Below are positions 1 to 7,248 of a stretch of DNA of 22,173 nt, one piece after another. Within the stretch, counting starts at the first letter, position 1, and every line of letters starts with the position of its first letter. A program made the position numbers and the translations under genes. The notes beneath the pieces were generated by a model that worked only from the letters and a program-made list of their open reading frames with translations, was not told the origin of the DNA and searched no databases. The stretch comes from Pseudomonadota bacterium (GTDB lineage Bacteria > Pseudomonadota > Alphaproteobacteria > Rhizobiales > Xanthobacteraceae): positions 1-22,173 of the forward strand of contig CAUJKG010000010.1 of NCBI GenBank assembly GCA_963205465.1, written 5' to 3'.

Positions 1-352
1 CGCTTTGCGGTTCCATATAGACGAGCAGAAGCGGCGCGATCGCGATGATCGGGGTCACCTGCAGCACCACGGTCAGCGGAGAGAGCGCCCGTTCCACGAG
101 CTTTGACGATGCGAAGAGGATCGCCAGTATGAGCGCGGCCATGGTTGCGATCAGGAGCGCGAGAAAGGTGATGCGCAGCGTTACGAGAAGCGAGCCGAAC
201 AAGAGCGGTGCATCGGTAACGAGGGTCTGCAGGATCAGCGATGGCGAGGGCAAAAGCACGGGCGCGATCCCGAAGCCACGCACGGCCGCTTCCCATGCAA
301 GCACGAGGAGCAGGATTGCGCCGAGCGGAATGAATGCGCTGCCGGATTTCAT
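1..352 (-). CDS. ABC transporter permease, SsuC/ThiX type (partial, C-terminus outside window)
   Basis: Inner-membrane channel subunit of the importer encoded with the next two genes. About 117 N-terminal residues are visible before the window edge. They start MKSGSAFIPLGAILLLVLAW with a clear first membrane helix. A region typical of BPD_transp_1 permeases follows (LLPSPSLILQTL, then LFGSLLVTLRITFLALLIATMAA), and the last visible part, VVLQVTPIIAIAPLLLVY, is the start of the conserved cytoplasmic loop that docks on the ATPase. The ATG at 352-350 overlaps the ATPase TGA (ATGA, 349-352), so translation is probably coupled. By family it belongs with nitrate/sulfonate/taurine/pyrimidine-precursor importers; the substrate cannot be read from this fragment. 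Confidence 0.85.
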   Translation of the reverse strand, partial: MKSGSAFIPLGAILLLVLAWEAAVRGFGIAPVLLPSPSLILQTLVTDAPLLFGSLLVTLRITFLALLIATMAALILAILFASSKLVERALSPLTVVLQVTPIIAIAPLLLVYMEPQS

Positions 353-1128
353 CGTGCGCGCTCCAGCGCTTCGGAAAGCGTGCGTGCGCGAGCAGCGAAG
401 GCGGCCGAGGTGCGATAATGCGGATCGTTCCGGTCCGGCGGGGAAAGCGTGATTTCCTCCGCGATGCGGCCGGGGCGCGGCGACAGGATCAGCGTTCGGG
501 TCGCAAGATAGGCCGCCTCATAGACCGAATGCGTGACGAAGATGACGGTGCATCTCGCCTGCCGCCAGAGCGCGAGCAATTCGTCGTTGAGCTTGAAGCG
601 TGAAATTTCGTCGAGGGCGGCGAAGGGCTCGTCCATCAGGAGAAGTGCAGGCTTCACGATGAGCGCGCGGGCGAGCGCGGCCCGCATCTTCATGCCGCCG
701 GACAGTTCATGCGGGAAGGCATGCGCGAACTGTTGCAGCCCCACTTGCGCCAGCACAGCTTGCGTTCGCGCTGCGGCTTCTTCCTTGCCGATATCGAGGA
801 GCCGCAGCGGCAGGCGGATATTCGCGGCGACATCGGCCCAGGGCATCAGCGCGGGCTCCTGAAATACGAAGCCGGTCTGGCGGGGGCGGCTGCCTTCGGT
901 CCAGTTGAGGTTGCCGCGATCGGGTGGAAGCAGTCCCGCGATGATGCGAAGCAGCGATGTTTTTCCACATCCCGATGCACCGAGCAGGGAAAGAAATTCG
1001 CCGCGCGTGATCGAGAAACTCACATCGTCGAGTGCCGTGACGCCATTGCCGAACGTCTTGGCAATACCGCTCAGCTGCGCGAGCACGGCGCTATCGGAGT
1101 TTGAAGCGATGGCCGGGGCGTCGGTCAT
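349..1128 (-). CDS. ABC transporter ATP-binding protein, SsuB/TauB/ThiZ type
   Basis: Cytoplasmic ATPase, 259 aa, that powers the importer. Visible motifs are Walker A GASGCGKTS (50-58), Q-loop VFQEP (88-92), signature LSGGMKMR (142-149), Walker B LLLMDEP (162-168) and the H-loop His200 (FVTHS). I chose the ATG at 1128 because it forms an ATGA overlap with the binding-protein stop (1125-1127). The frame stays open upstream to 1194, but that extension lies inside the binding-protein gene and has no family similarity. The order binding protein, ATPase, permease, with 4-bp overlaps at both junctions, indicates one tightly coupled transcript. The family transports small organic ions (sulfonates, nitrate, hydroxymethylpyrimidine precursors). 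Confidence 0.93.
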   Translation of the reverse strand: MTDAPAIASNSDSAVLAQLSGIAKTFGNGVTALDDVSFSITRGEFLSLLGASGCGKTSLLRIIAGLLPPDRGNLNWTEGSRPRQTGFVFQEPALMPWADVAANIRLPLRLLDIGKEEAAARTQAVLAQVGLQQFAHAFPHELSGGMKMRAALARALIVKPALLLMDEPFAALDEISRFKLNDELLALWRQARCTVIFVTHSVYEAAYLATRTLILSPRPGRIAEEITLSPPDRNDPHYRTSAAFAARARTLSEALERAR

Positions 1129-2144
1129 TTTGCGCGGTAAAGATCGAGGCCGTGCTTGCGATTCACGAAGGTGGTATCGAAACTCTTCCTCCAATTCACG
1201 TCGGAGTTCACGACGCCGGCCTTTACCATCTTGTCGAAGAAGCGTTTGATCTTTGCTTCCTGCATCGCGCCGATGCCGAGAATCAGCGCGTCGCCGGAGT
1301 CCACGATGCCGTATTCCTTCATCTTTGCGGTCGAGAAGGCGATCAGGGCGTCGGTCATTTCCGGATTGTGTTTCTTGATCAGTTCGTTCGCAGGTTTGCT
1401 GTCGCCGTAAAGATAATTGTACCAGCCGATGATGGACGCCTCGATGAAGCGGGCGACAAGATCGGGGTTCTCACGCAGAAGCGTAGTGCGGGTTTCCAGC
1501 GTGGTCGCATAGCCGTCGAAGCCGTGATCGGCGAGGAGGAAAATCTTCGGTTTGAATCCGCCCGCCCGCTCGATCACGAAGGGCTCCGAGGTCACGTAGC
1601 CCTGCAACGCGGAATTCTTGTTGGCGAGAAACGGCTGCGGATTGAACGTATAAGGCCGCGCCTGTTCGTCGCGGAAGCCGTGTTCGGATTTGAGCCAGCG
1701 AAACGAGGTCACCATGGCGTCGGCGCCGAGCAGCAGGGTCACGTTCTTGTTTCGGATGTCCTCGAACGTCTCGATGCCTGCATTGGGATGCGCCATGATG
1801 GCGATCGGATCGCGCTGCATGATCGCGGCGACGACGACGGTCGGCACGTTCTGCTCGATCGCGGCAAAAGCCTGCAGGAAGTTCGCGGAGATGTAGAAAT
1901 CGAGCTTCCCGGCCGAAAGCAGAATGCGGTTGTTGATCTGCGGCCCGCCGGGAACGATTTCAACCTCCAGGCCGTATTTCGCATAGGTGCCGTCGGCAAG
2001 CGCCTGATAGAAGCCGCCGTGTTCCGCTTCCGCGACCCAGTTGGTGCCGAAGCGCACCCTGTCCGCGGCAAGACTTGGTGCAACAAGTCCCGGCGCGACG
2101 AGCGTTACAAAGGTTAGAAGGCTGTAGAGCAGGCGTTTCAGCAT
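1125..2144 (-). CDS. ABC transporter substrate-binding protein, NMT1/THI5-like
   Basis: Periplasmic binding protein, 339 aa with the ATG at 2144. The N-terminus MLKRLLYSLLTFVTLVAPGL followed by VAPSLAA is a good Sec signal peptide, with cleavage near residues 26-27. The mature protein begins with a periplasmic-binding fold (RVRFGTNWVAEAEHGGFYQA, then GTYAKYGLEVEIVPGG), typical of the NMT1/THI5 domain used by ThiY-, SsuA- and riboflavin-precursor-type importers. Reading could also start at a GTG at 2171, which would add nine charged residues ahead of the signal peptide; the ATG is preferred. It is the promoter-proximal gene of the operon. The divergent creatininase-family gene may act on the imported compound. 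The ligand is unknown; a pyrimidine- or amide-type nutrient is an inference. Confidence 0.88.
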   Translation of the reverse strand: MLKRLLYSLLTFVTLVAPGLVAPSLAADRVRFGTNWVAEAEHGGFYQALADGTYAKYGLEVEIVPGGPQINNRILLSAGKLDFYISANFLQAFAAIEQNVPTVVVAAIMQRDPIAIMAHPNAGIETFEDIRNKNVTLLLGADAMVTSFRWLKSEHGFRDEQARPYTFNPQPFLANKNSALQGYVTSEPFVIERAGGFKPKIFLLADHGFDGYATTLETRTTLLRENPDLVARFIEASIIGWYNYLYGDSKPANELIKKHNPEMTDALIAFSTAKMKEYGIVDSGDALILGIGAMQEAKIKRFFDKMVKAGVVNSDVNWRKSFDTTFVNRKHGLDLYRAK

Positions 2145-2182
2145 GGTTCGCAATCTATCGACTCGTGACACGGAAGGGCAGT

Positions 2183-2211
2183 CGCATAAGGGATCGTAAC
2201 CTTAATGCCAA
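2183..2211 (-). promoter_or_regulatory. Candidate sigma70-type promoter for the ABC importer operon
   Basis: On the minus strand TTGGCA (2211-2206) is followed after 17 nt by TATGCG (2188-2183). Transcription would start near 2176, about 30 nt before the ATG at 2144. The match to consensus is moderate. The 150-bp divergent gap also serves the creatininase gene on the plus strand, where a lone -10-like TAGAAT is visible but no good -35. Confidence 0.35.
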
Positions 2212-2297
2212 CGCTGGAATTCGGGACAGCGCGAAGCCCCGCTTGCGCCGCCGTCACGCGCTAGAATAGGTTGCAGCGGTTTGGCGCGGAATTGAGC

Positions 2298-3104
2298 ATG
2301 AACCCGAAGCGGCATTGGCGAGACATGACCTGGCAGGATTTCCGGAGCGGAGATCCGCAAGAATGGATCGCGGTCGTGCCGGTCGCCGCCATCGAGCAGC
2401 ACGGGCCACATTTACCGCTATCGGTCGATGCCGTCATCGCGGAAGGGTATCTCGCCCGCGTGCAAGATCTTCTGCCCGAGGCGTTGCCGGTGACGTTTCT
2501 GCCATTGCAGGCAATCGGAAAATCGGGCGAGCATCGCGACTTCCCGGGAACACTTACGTTTTCCTACGAGACGATCATCCGCGCCTGGGTGGAGATCGGT
2601 GAGAGCGTGCATCGCGCCGGCCTGCGCAAGATTGTTTTTGTCAATTCTCACGGCGGCAACTCGTCGGTGCTCGATATCGTGACGCGCGAGTTGCGCGAGC
2701 GGCTTGGCATGTTCGCCGCACTCACGTCATGGCACCGGCTCGGATATCCGGACGGACTATTTTCGGCTGACGAGAAACTTCACGGCATTCACGGTGGCGA
2801 GATCGAAACCTCGTTGATGCTTGCCTTCGCGCCCTCATTGGTCCGGATGGACAAGCTCGACGATTTCGTTCCGGTGACGAAGTCGATGGAGCGGGAGTTC
2901 AAGTATCTGCGCGCCGCAGTGCCCGCGGGCTTCGGCTGGATGACACAGGACTTGCAAGAAAGCGGCGCGATCGGAAATGCAAAAGCCGCGACCAAAGAAA
3001 AAGGCGAGGCGGCGGCCGACCACGGCGCGCGCGCGTTCGTCGCGCTGCTCGAAGACATGCAGCGCTTCGATCTTGATCGATTGAAGAAAGGCCCTTTGGG
3101 CTAG
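2298..3104 (+). CDS. Creatininase-family metal-dependent amidohydrolase
   Basis: Predicted cytoplasmic metal-dependent hydrolase, 268 aa, close to the usual creatininase length. Family metal-site motifs are present: EQHGPHLP (33-40), in which Glu33 and His35 should bind metal; Asp44 in SVDA; NSHGGN (116-121) with His118; and GIHGGEIETS (163-172). The family includes creatinine amidohydrolase, the archaeal formamide hydrolase ArfB and the mycofactocin peptidase MftE, so a C-N hydrolase is likely but the substrate is open. The ATG at 2298 is chosen over an upstream in-frame TTG at 2271. The gene is divergent from the ABC importer and ends only 3 nt from the stop of the convergent DUF1850 gene. 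Confidence 0.88.
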   Translation: MNPKRHWRDMTWQDFRSGDPQEWIAVVPVAAIEQHGPHLPLSVDAVIAEGYLARVQDLLPEALPVTFLPLQAIGKSGEHRDFPGTLTFSYETIIRAWVEIGESVHRAGLRKIVFVNSHGGNSSVLDIVTRELRERLGMFAALTSWHRLGYPDGLFSADEKLHGIHGGEIETSLMLAFAPSLVRMDKLDDFVPVTKSMEREFKYLRAAVPAGFGWMTQDLQESGAIGNAKAATKEKGEAAADHGARAFVALLEDMQRFDLDRLKKGPLG

Positions 3105-3107
3105 AAA

Positions 3108-3473
3108 TTATTCGCAGAGCGAAAGCGTTACTGGATCGGCGTTTGCGGGCAGGTAATCGCTCATCGGTTTGCAACTGCCGCTGATGCAGATGTTCCAGTC
3201 GGCTGTCGCCCCCGAACGGCGCAGCACGACTTCCTTAATCGGTGCCCAATGCGGACGATAGCTGTAAACCCCGTTTTTGAGCTTCGCGCCGGGTGGCGGT
3301 TCCATGCCGGCGCCAGAGCCCTTCACGCGCGATTCGACAATGGCAATGCCGGCGCTATGCGCGCGCCAGTCCTCTTCCCATCGCACCTTCTCGACCGAAT
3401 GGGTCCAGGAAAGTGTCACGGCAGCGGCGAGTTTCACGACCACGCCGCCGCCGGCAAGACAGATCAGACTCAT
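3108..3473 (-). CDS. DUF1850 domain protein, TRAP-TAXI accessory
   Basis: Small protein of 121 aa with a hydrophobic N-terminus (MSLICLAGGGVVVKLAAAVT). The segment LSWTHSVEKVRWEEDW (about 21-36) is the DUF1850 hallmark. A C-terminal NICISGSCKPMSDYL segment and a terminal Cys give paired cysteines that could form a disulfide if the protein is exported. The ATG at 3473 overlaps the TRAP permease stop as ATGA (3470-3473), so the two are co-translated. DUF1850 proteins recur beside fused TAXI-TRAP permeases, and a role in transporter assembly or substrate handling is inferred; no biochemical function is known to me. An open frame continues upstream inside the permease gene and is a shadow. Confidence 0.8.
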   Translation of the reverse strand: MSLICLAGGGVVVKLAAAVTLSWTHSVEKVRWEEDWRAHSAGIAIVESRVKGSGAGMEPPPGAKLKNGVYSYRPHWAPIKEVVLRRSGATADWNICISGSCKPMSDYLPANADPVTLSLCE

Positions 3474-5830
3474 GCGGCCTTGGTTTTCGCCTTCGCGCCC
3501 CACTTCCACTGTCCGCTGCGCCATGCAGTGTAATAGTGCGGACCAATGAACAAGGCCGAAGCGGCAAAACCGATGTAGTCGCTCCACCAGTTCGGCACGA
3601 CCAGGAACATCGCCGCCACGAAGCAGAACAACCTTCCCAGTAGCGAAACCGGCATTGCGAGATAGCCGAAGGCTGCGACACCCCATAGTGTGAGTGCGAG
3701 CAGCGCCTTGAAACAGACATACACCACGGCATACCAATACGCGTTGCCTTCGAGGCCCGCGACTGGCTGCAGCATCAAGGTGGGGTCATAGACCGCCATA
3801 TACGGAATGATGAAGCCCGGCAGCGCGATCAGAACCGCCTGGATCGAGATCGAAAAGCCGCTTACGCGCGCCATAGGTGCCGCCGCGAAGCAGGCGAGCG
3901 CTACCGGGGGCGTCAGGTCCGCCATGATGCCGAAGTAGAAAACGAACATGTGCGAGACGATCAGCGGAACGTCGAGCTTCAATAGGATCGGCGCGGCGAG
4001 CGACGAGGTGATGATGTAGTTCGGAATGGTCGGAATGCCCATGCCGAGGATGAGGCTGAAGATCATCGTCAGGACGAGCGCGAGGAACAGGCTGTCGCGG
4101 CCGATCGAAATCATCCAGGTGCCGACGATGGTGCCGAGGCCGGTGAGCGTCATGGTACCGATCACGATGCCGACCACGGCGCAGGCAAGACCGACCGAGA
4201 TCGACTGACGCGCGCCGTCTGCCAGTGCATCACGGCAGGCGACCAATGTATCGCGGCCTTTTTGGTTCCAGACGCTGGCGGCGATGAGAAGTGCAAGCAG
4301 CACCAGCATGAAAACCACGCTCATCCAGAGCGATACGGCTGCGAGCAGGCCGAGCGTTATCCAGAAGAAGACGCGGATCGCAGTCATGCGAATCTGGTCC
4401 GCCATCGACGTGCCGATGATGAGTAACGCAGTCAGCGCAAGGCCCACTGCGCCGGCGAACAGCGGCGTGTAGCCCGCAAACAGCAGGTACACGAGCACGA
4501 CCAGTGGCAGCACGAGGAACCAGTTCTTGCGGATCTCGTCCCATGCGCTTGGCAGTTGATCGCGCGGCAGGCCGTGCAATCCCTGGCGACCGGCCTGCAG
4601 ATGCACCGACCAGAAACAGGCGATGAAATAGAGCGAGGCGGGAATGATCGCCGCGATCACGATGTCGATGTAGGGCCGGTCGATCGTTTCGGCCATGATG
4701 AAGGCGACCGCGCCCATCACCGGCGGCATGATCTGACCGCCCATGGAAGAGGTCGCCTCGACGCCGCCCGAGAATGCGGCGGTGAAGCCATTGCGCTTCA
4801 TTAGCGGAATCGTGAACTGGCCGGAGGCGACGACGTTAGCAATGCCGGAGCCGGAGACCGTTCCCATCAGCGCGGAAGAGGCGACGCAGACCTTGCCTGG
4901 ACCGCCGCGGGTACCACCGAACACGGCCATCGATAGTTCGTTGAAGAAGTTGATCACGCCCGCGCGCTCCATGAAGGAGCCGAACAGGATGAAGAGGAAA
5001 ATGTAGGTCGCCGAAACCAGCGTCGGCACGCCATAAATTCCTTCGGTTCCGAACGCCATGTGTTCGATGATCTGGTCGAAGGAATAGCCGCGATGGTTGA
5101 GCGGGGAGGGCAGATACTGGCCGAACATCGTATAGGCGAGCGCGGTACCGCAAACGATGGCGATGGCCGAACCCATCACGCGCTGCACGAGAATGAAGAG
5201 CACTGCGAGCGAGATCGTGCCGACGGCGAGATCGATCTCGGTCAGGAAGCCGGAGCGGTCGATCAGCGGGAGATAGAAGAGCCACTGATAGAATCCAGCG
5301 AGAAAACCGAGAATACCGATCCCCCAGGCAAGCGTTTTGCCGATCGGGTTTGCAGTCGAGTTCGCGACCATTGCGCCGCCGAGCAGCGTGAGGAAGGCAA
5401 CGTGCATGGCGCGCACGACCTGACTCGGCACGCCGCCGGCAAATTCCGCAACGAGTTCGATCGCGCCGAAGACGGCGAGGAAGCCAACGAGATGCGTGAA
5501 GCGGAACTGCTTCTTCAGCGCCAGATACGCAAGATAAGCGAGCCACACGAGCAGGCTCGCGCGAATGAGGAACAGGAGATCCAGCTTCGGCAGGTTTGCG
5601 AAGAAGGGCTTGTCCAGCGGCACGCCGAACGAGGTGATGATCTGGAAGATCGAGAACGCGACCGCGAGATAGAAGATGATGGTTCCGGTTCTGCCTTCCC
5701 CCCATTCCAGGCTCAGGTGTCCGGATACGTCATCGACCAGCGGTCCTGCGGTTTCTTTTGGAAGGTCGGAAACCCGGATGGTTTCGTCCTGTTTCGTCTC
5801 CGCAGCCGATCCCTGCTTGCTGTCCGACAT
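3470..5830 (-). CDS. TRAP transporter permease, 4TM/12TM fusion (TAXI type)
   Basis: Inner-membrane secondary transporter of 786 aa in which the small (DctQ-like) and large (DctM-like) TRAP subunits are fused (TRAP_fused family). An acidic/polar N-terminal tail (about 1-50) precedes many membrane helices. The signatures SGSGIANVVASGQFTIPLMK (326-345) and EATSSMGGQIMPPVMG (358-373) identify the large-subunit transport core. It uses an ion gradient and a soluble TAXI protein to import an organic solute, often a carboxylate. I use the ATG at 5830, which has GGGGGAC about 6 nt upstream, rather than the in-frame TTG at 5845. It lies 105 nt downstream of the TAXI gene, separated by a terminator hairpin, and overlaps the DUF1850 gene. 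Confidence 0.93.
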   Translation of the reverse strand: MSDSKQGSAAETKQDETIRVSDLPKETAGPLVDDVSGHLSLEWGEGRTGTIIFYLAVAFSIFQIITSFGVPLDKPFFANLPKLDLLFLIRASLLVWLAYLAYLALKKQFRFTHLVGFLAVFGAIELVAEFAGGVPSQVVRAMHVAFLTLLGGAMVANSTANPIGKTLAWGIGILGFLAGFYQWLFYLPLIDRSGFLTEIDLAVGTISLAVLFILVQRVMGSAIAIVCGTALAYTMFGQYLPSPLNHRGYSFDQIIEHMAFGTEGIYGVPTLVSATYIFLFILFGSFMERAGVINFFNELSMAVFGGTRGGPGKVCVASSALMGTVSGSGIANVVASGQFTIPLMKRNGFTAAFSGGVEATSSMGGQIMPPVMGAVAFIMAETIDRPYIDIVIAAIIPASLYFIACFWSVHLQAGRQGLHGLPRDQLPSAWDEIRKNWFLVLPLVVLVYLLFAGYTPLFAGAVGLALTALLIIGTSMADQIRMTAIRVFFWITLGLLAAVSLWMSVVFMLVLLALLIAASVWNQKGRDTLVACRDALADGARQSISVGLACAVVGIVIGTMTLTGLGTIVGTWMISIGRDSLFLALVLTMIFSLILGMGIPTIPNYIITSSLAAPILLKLDVPLIVSHMFVFYFGIMADLTPPVALACFAAAPMARVSGFSISIQAVLIALPGFIIPYMAVYDPTLMLQPVAGLEGNAYWYAVVYVCFKALLALTLWGVAAFGYLAMPVSLLGRLFCFVAAMFLVVPNWWSDYIGFAASALFIGPHYYTAWRSGQWKWGAKAKTKAA

Positions 5831-5884
5831 GGGCGCGTCCCCCAACGCAACTGAATTAGTTTCGAAGAATTTATTTCGGTTAGC

Positions 5885-5922
5885 AGAAAAGCAAAACGGC
5901 CCGCGTTCGTCACGCGGGCCGT
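5885..5922 (-). terminator. Intrinsic terminator/attenuator between the TAXI gene and the TRAP permease
   Basis: Read on the minus strand, ACGGCCCGCG (5922-5913), a 7-nt loop and CGCGGGCCGT (5905-5896) form a perfect 10-bp stem, followed directly by TTTGCTTTT. It starts 14 nt after the TAXI stop codon and points only in the direction of the operon, since the plus strand has no T-run after the stem. It probably lets most transcripts end after the binding-protein gene and some read through into the permease. Confidence 0.85.
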
Positions 5923-5935
5923 CCGAGAACGAGGC

Positions 5936-6892
5936 TTAACCGCCTACGCCCTTTTCCTTGAAGTATTTCGCAGCACCCGGATGCAACGGAACCGGCGAAT
6001 TCTTGCCCGCCGTTTCGAGCTTGATCGAGCGTGCGGCGGCGTGCGCCGCAATCAGATCCGGAATGTTGTCGAAGATCGCCTTGGTCATGTTGTAGACCGC
6101 GTCTTCGGAAAGGTCGGAGCGCGTGACCAGATAATTCTGGACGAGGGCCGCACTCACATTCGCGGTCTGGCCCTGATAGGTGTTCGCCGGAATGACGCCG
6201 GCCTGGAACGGAGGTCCGGCCTTCGTCACGACATCCGCGGGGATTTCGACGACGACGATTTCGACCGAATTCGCGAGATCCTTGATCGAGGCGACGCCAA
6301 GGCCCGCCGACTGCAGCGTTGCGTCGAGCTGGCGGTTCTTGATGAGTTCGACCGATTCCGCGAAGGGCAGATACTCGACCTTGCCGAGGTTCTCATACTT
6401 GATCCCGGCGGCGGCGAGGATTGCGCGGGCATTGAGTTCGGTGCCCGACTTCGGCGCGCCGACGGAGAGGCGCTTGCCCTTCAGGTCGGCGAGCGTCTTG
6501 ATGCCGGATTCCTTCGAGGCGACGATCTGGATGTAGTTCGGATAGATCGCGCCGACGACGCGAAGCTTGTCGAGCTTGCCGCGGAAGCCTGCGTCGGCAT
6601 CGCCCTTCCAGCCCTGCGCGAGCGAGTCGCCGAGCGTGAAGGCAATTTCACCCTTGCCGGCCTGCAGCAGGTTGAGGTTCTCGACCGAAGCCTTGGTGGC
6701 CTGCACCGAAGGACGCACATCCTTGATCTTGTCGGAGAGGACTTTCGAGATGGCAACGCCGAGCGGATAATAAACGCCCGCGGTGCCGCCAGTGAGTACG
6801 TTGATGAAATTCTGCGCCTGCGCCGCGACGGGCGCCATCGCGAAAGCCGCCGAGAGGGCGACGACGCGGGCGAGATTGCGTCCCAAATTCAT
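5936..6892 (-). CDS. TRAP transporter solute-binding protein, TAXI family
   Basis: Periplasmic binding protein of 318 aa. The signal peptide MNLGRNLARVVALSAAFAMA followed by PVAAQAQ is cleaved near residue 27. The mature start NFINVLTGGTAGVYYPLGVA is the TAXI family hallmark, and LQAGKGEIAFTLGDSLAQGW and KGKRLSVGAPKSGTELNARA are further conserved stretches. The ATG at 6892 is chosen because GGGAG sits 8 nt upstream; two earlier in-frame candidates (6898 and 6907) overlap or precede that site. A -10-like TACAAT (6918-6913) lies just upstream without a recognisable -35. It is the first gene of the TAXI-TRAP-DUF1850 operon. The ligand is unknown; some TAXI proteins have been linked to dicarboxylates or amino acids. 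Confidence 0.92.
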   Translation of the reverse strand: MNLGRNLARVVALSAAFAMAPVAAQAQNFINVLTGGTAGVYYPLGVAISKVLSDKIKDVRPSVQATKASVENLNLLQAGKGEIAFTLGDSLAQGWKGDADAGFRGKLDKLRVVGAIYPNYIQIVASKESGIKTLADLKGKRLSVGAPKSGTELNARAILAAAGIKYENLGKVEYLPFAESVELIKNRQLDATLQSAGLGVASIKDLANSVEIVVVEIPADVVTKAGPPFQAGVIPANTYQGQTANVSAALVQNYLVTRSDLSEDAVYNMTKAIFDNIPDLIAAHAAARSIKLETAGKNSPVPLHPGAAKYFKEKGVGG

Positions 6893-7038
6893 TCCCATAT
6901 CTCCCAAAGTTTATTGTATCCCAACCGCTTGTGAGCCGGAGGGTTGGATTTTCATTAGCGGGTACGGCCCGGAATTGCGAGCGCAAATCCCCGGCAGTGG
7001 GCGGAACCGGCCGGAAACGGCCCTGCAAAAAAGCGCGT

Positions 7039-7067
7039 TTGCTGCGGCGGCGCGCGCTCGATATACT
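7039..7067 (+). promoter_or_regulatory. Candidate promoter of the zinc block (near-leaderless)
   Basis: TTGCTG (7039-7044), a 17-nt spacer and TATACT (7062-7067) form a plausible sigma70-type promoter. Transcription would start at about 7074-7076, at the ATG of the His-rich microprotein (7075), so the mRNA would be leaderless or nearly so. The rest of the divergent gap (6893-7074) shows nothing else I can name. Confidence 0.4.
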
Positions 7068-7072
7068 ATATC
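7060..7072. promoter_or_regulatory. 13-bp palindrome, candidate Zur operator
   Basis: GATATA-C-TATATC is a perfect AT-rich dyad in a very GC-rich surrounding. It covers the -10 of the candidate promoter and sits 2 nt before the first start codon. Zur sites in alphaproteobacteria are AT-rich dyads of similar form (GTTATA...TATAAC type), and the downstream genes are zinc-uptake genes, so Zur is the natural candidate. The match is by resemblance only. Confidence 0.45.
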
Positions 7073-7074
7073 AA

Positions 7075-7230
7075 ATGCATGGATCTCACGATCACGGCCA
7101 TCATCAGGCTCGCACGGCACCGGCCGGGGCGGGCGTTTCGCTGCTGCGCCTTTCCGCAGCGGCCCGCATGAGTATCGCCGCGGCGCTGTCGCTACTCATC
7201 TGGCTGATCGTCTACGCCGTATTGCGCTAG
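7075..7230 (+). CDS. His-rich single-pass membrane microprotein (51 aa)
   Basis: Unrecognised small ORF of 51 aa at the head of the zinc-transport block. The N-terminus MHGSHDHGHHQ has five His in 11 residues, a plausible Zn/Ni ligand cluster. A linker follows, and then one membrane helix at about residues 33-50 (SIAAALSLLIWLIVYAVL) ends the protein with a single Arg, so it looks tail-anchored. The stop at 7228-7230 is 18 nt before the znuC-like ATG, with GGAGAG (7230-7235) between them. No Shine-Dalgarno precedes its own ATG, consistent with leaderless initiation. A role as metal sensor, scavenger or transporter accessory is inferred from composition and position. An in-frame extension to 6931 would run through the promoter and is rejected. 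Confidence 0.6.
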   Translation: MHGSHDHGHHQARTAPAGAGVSLLRLSAAARMSIAAALSLLIWLIVYAVLR

Positions 7231-7248
7231 GAGAGTGAAGCAAAGTCC

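Noticed and set aside
1129..1194. N-terminal extension of the ABC ATPase (22 residues)
   Set aside because: The ATG at 1128 overlaps the upstream stop as ATGA, and the extension lies wholly inside the binding-protein gene.
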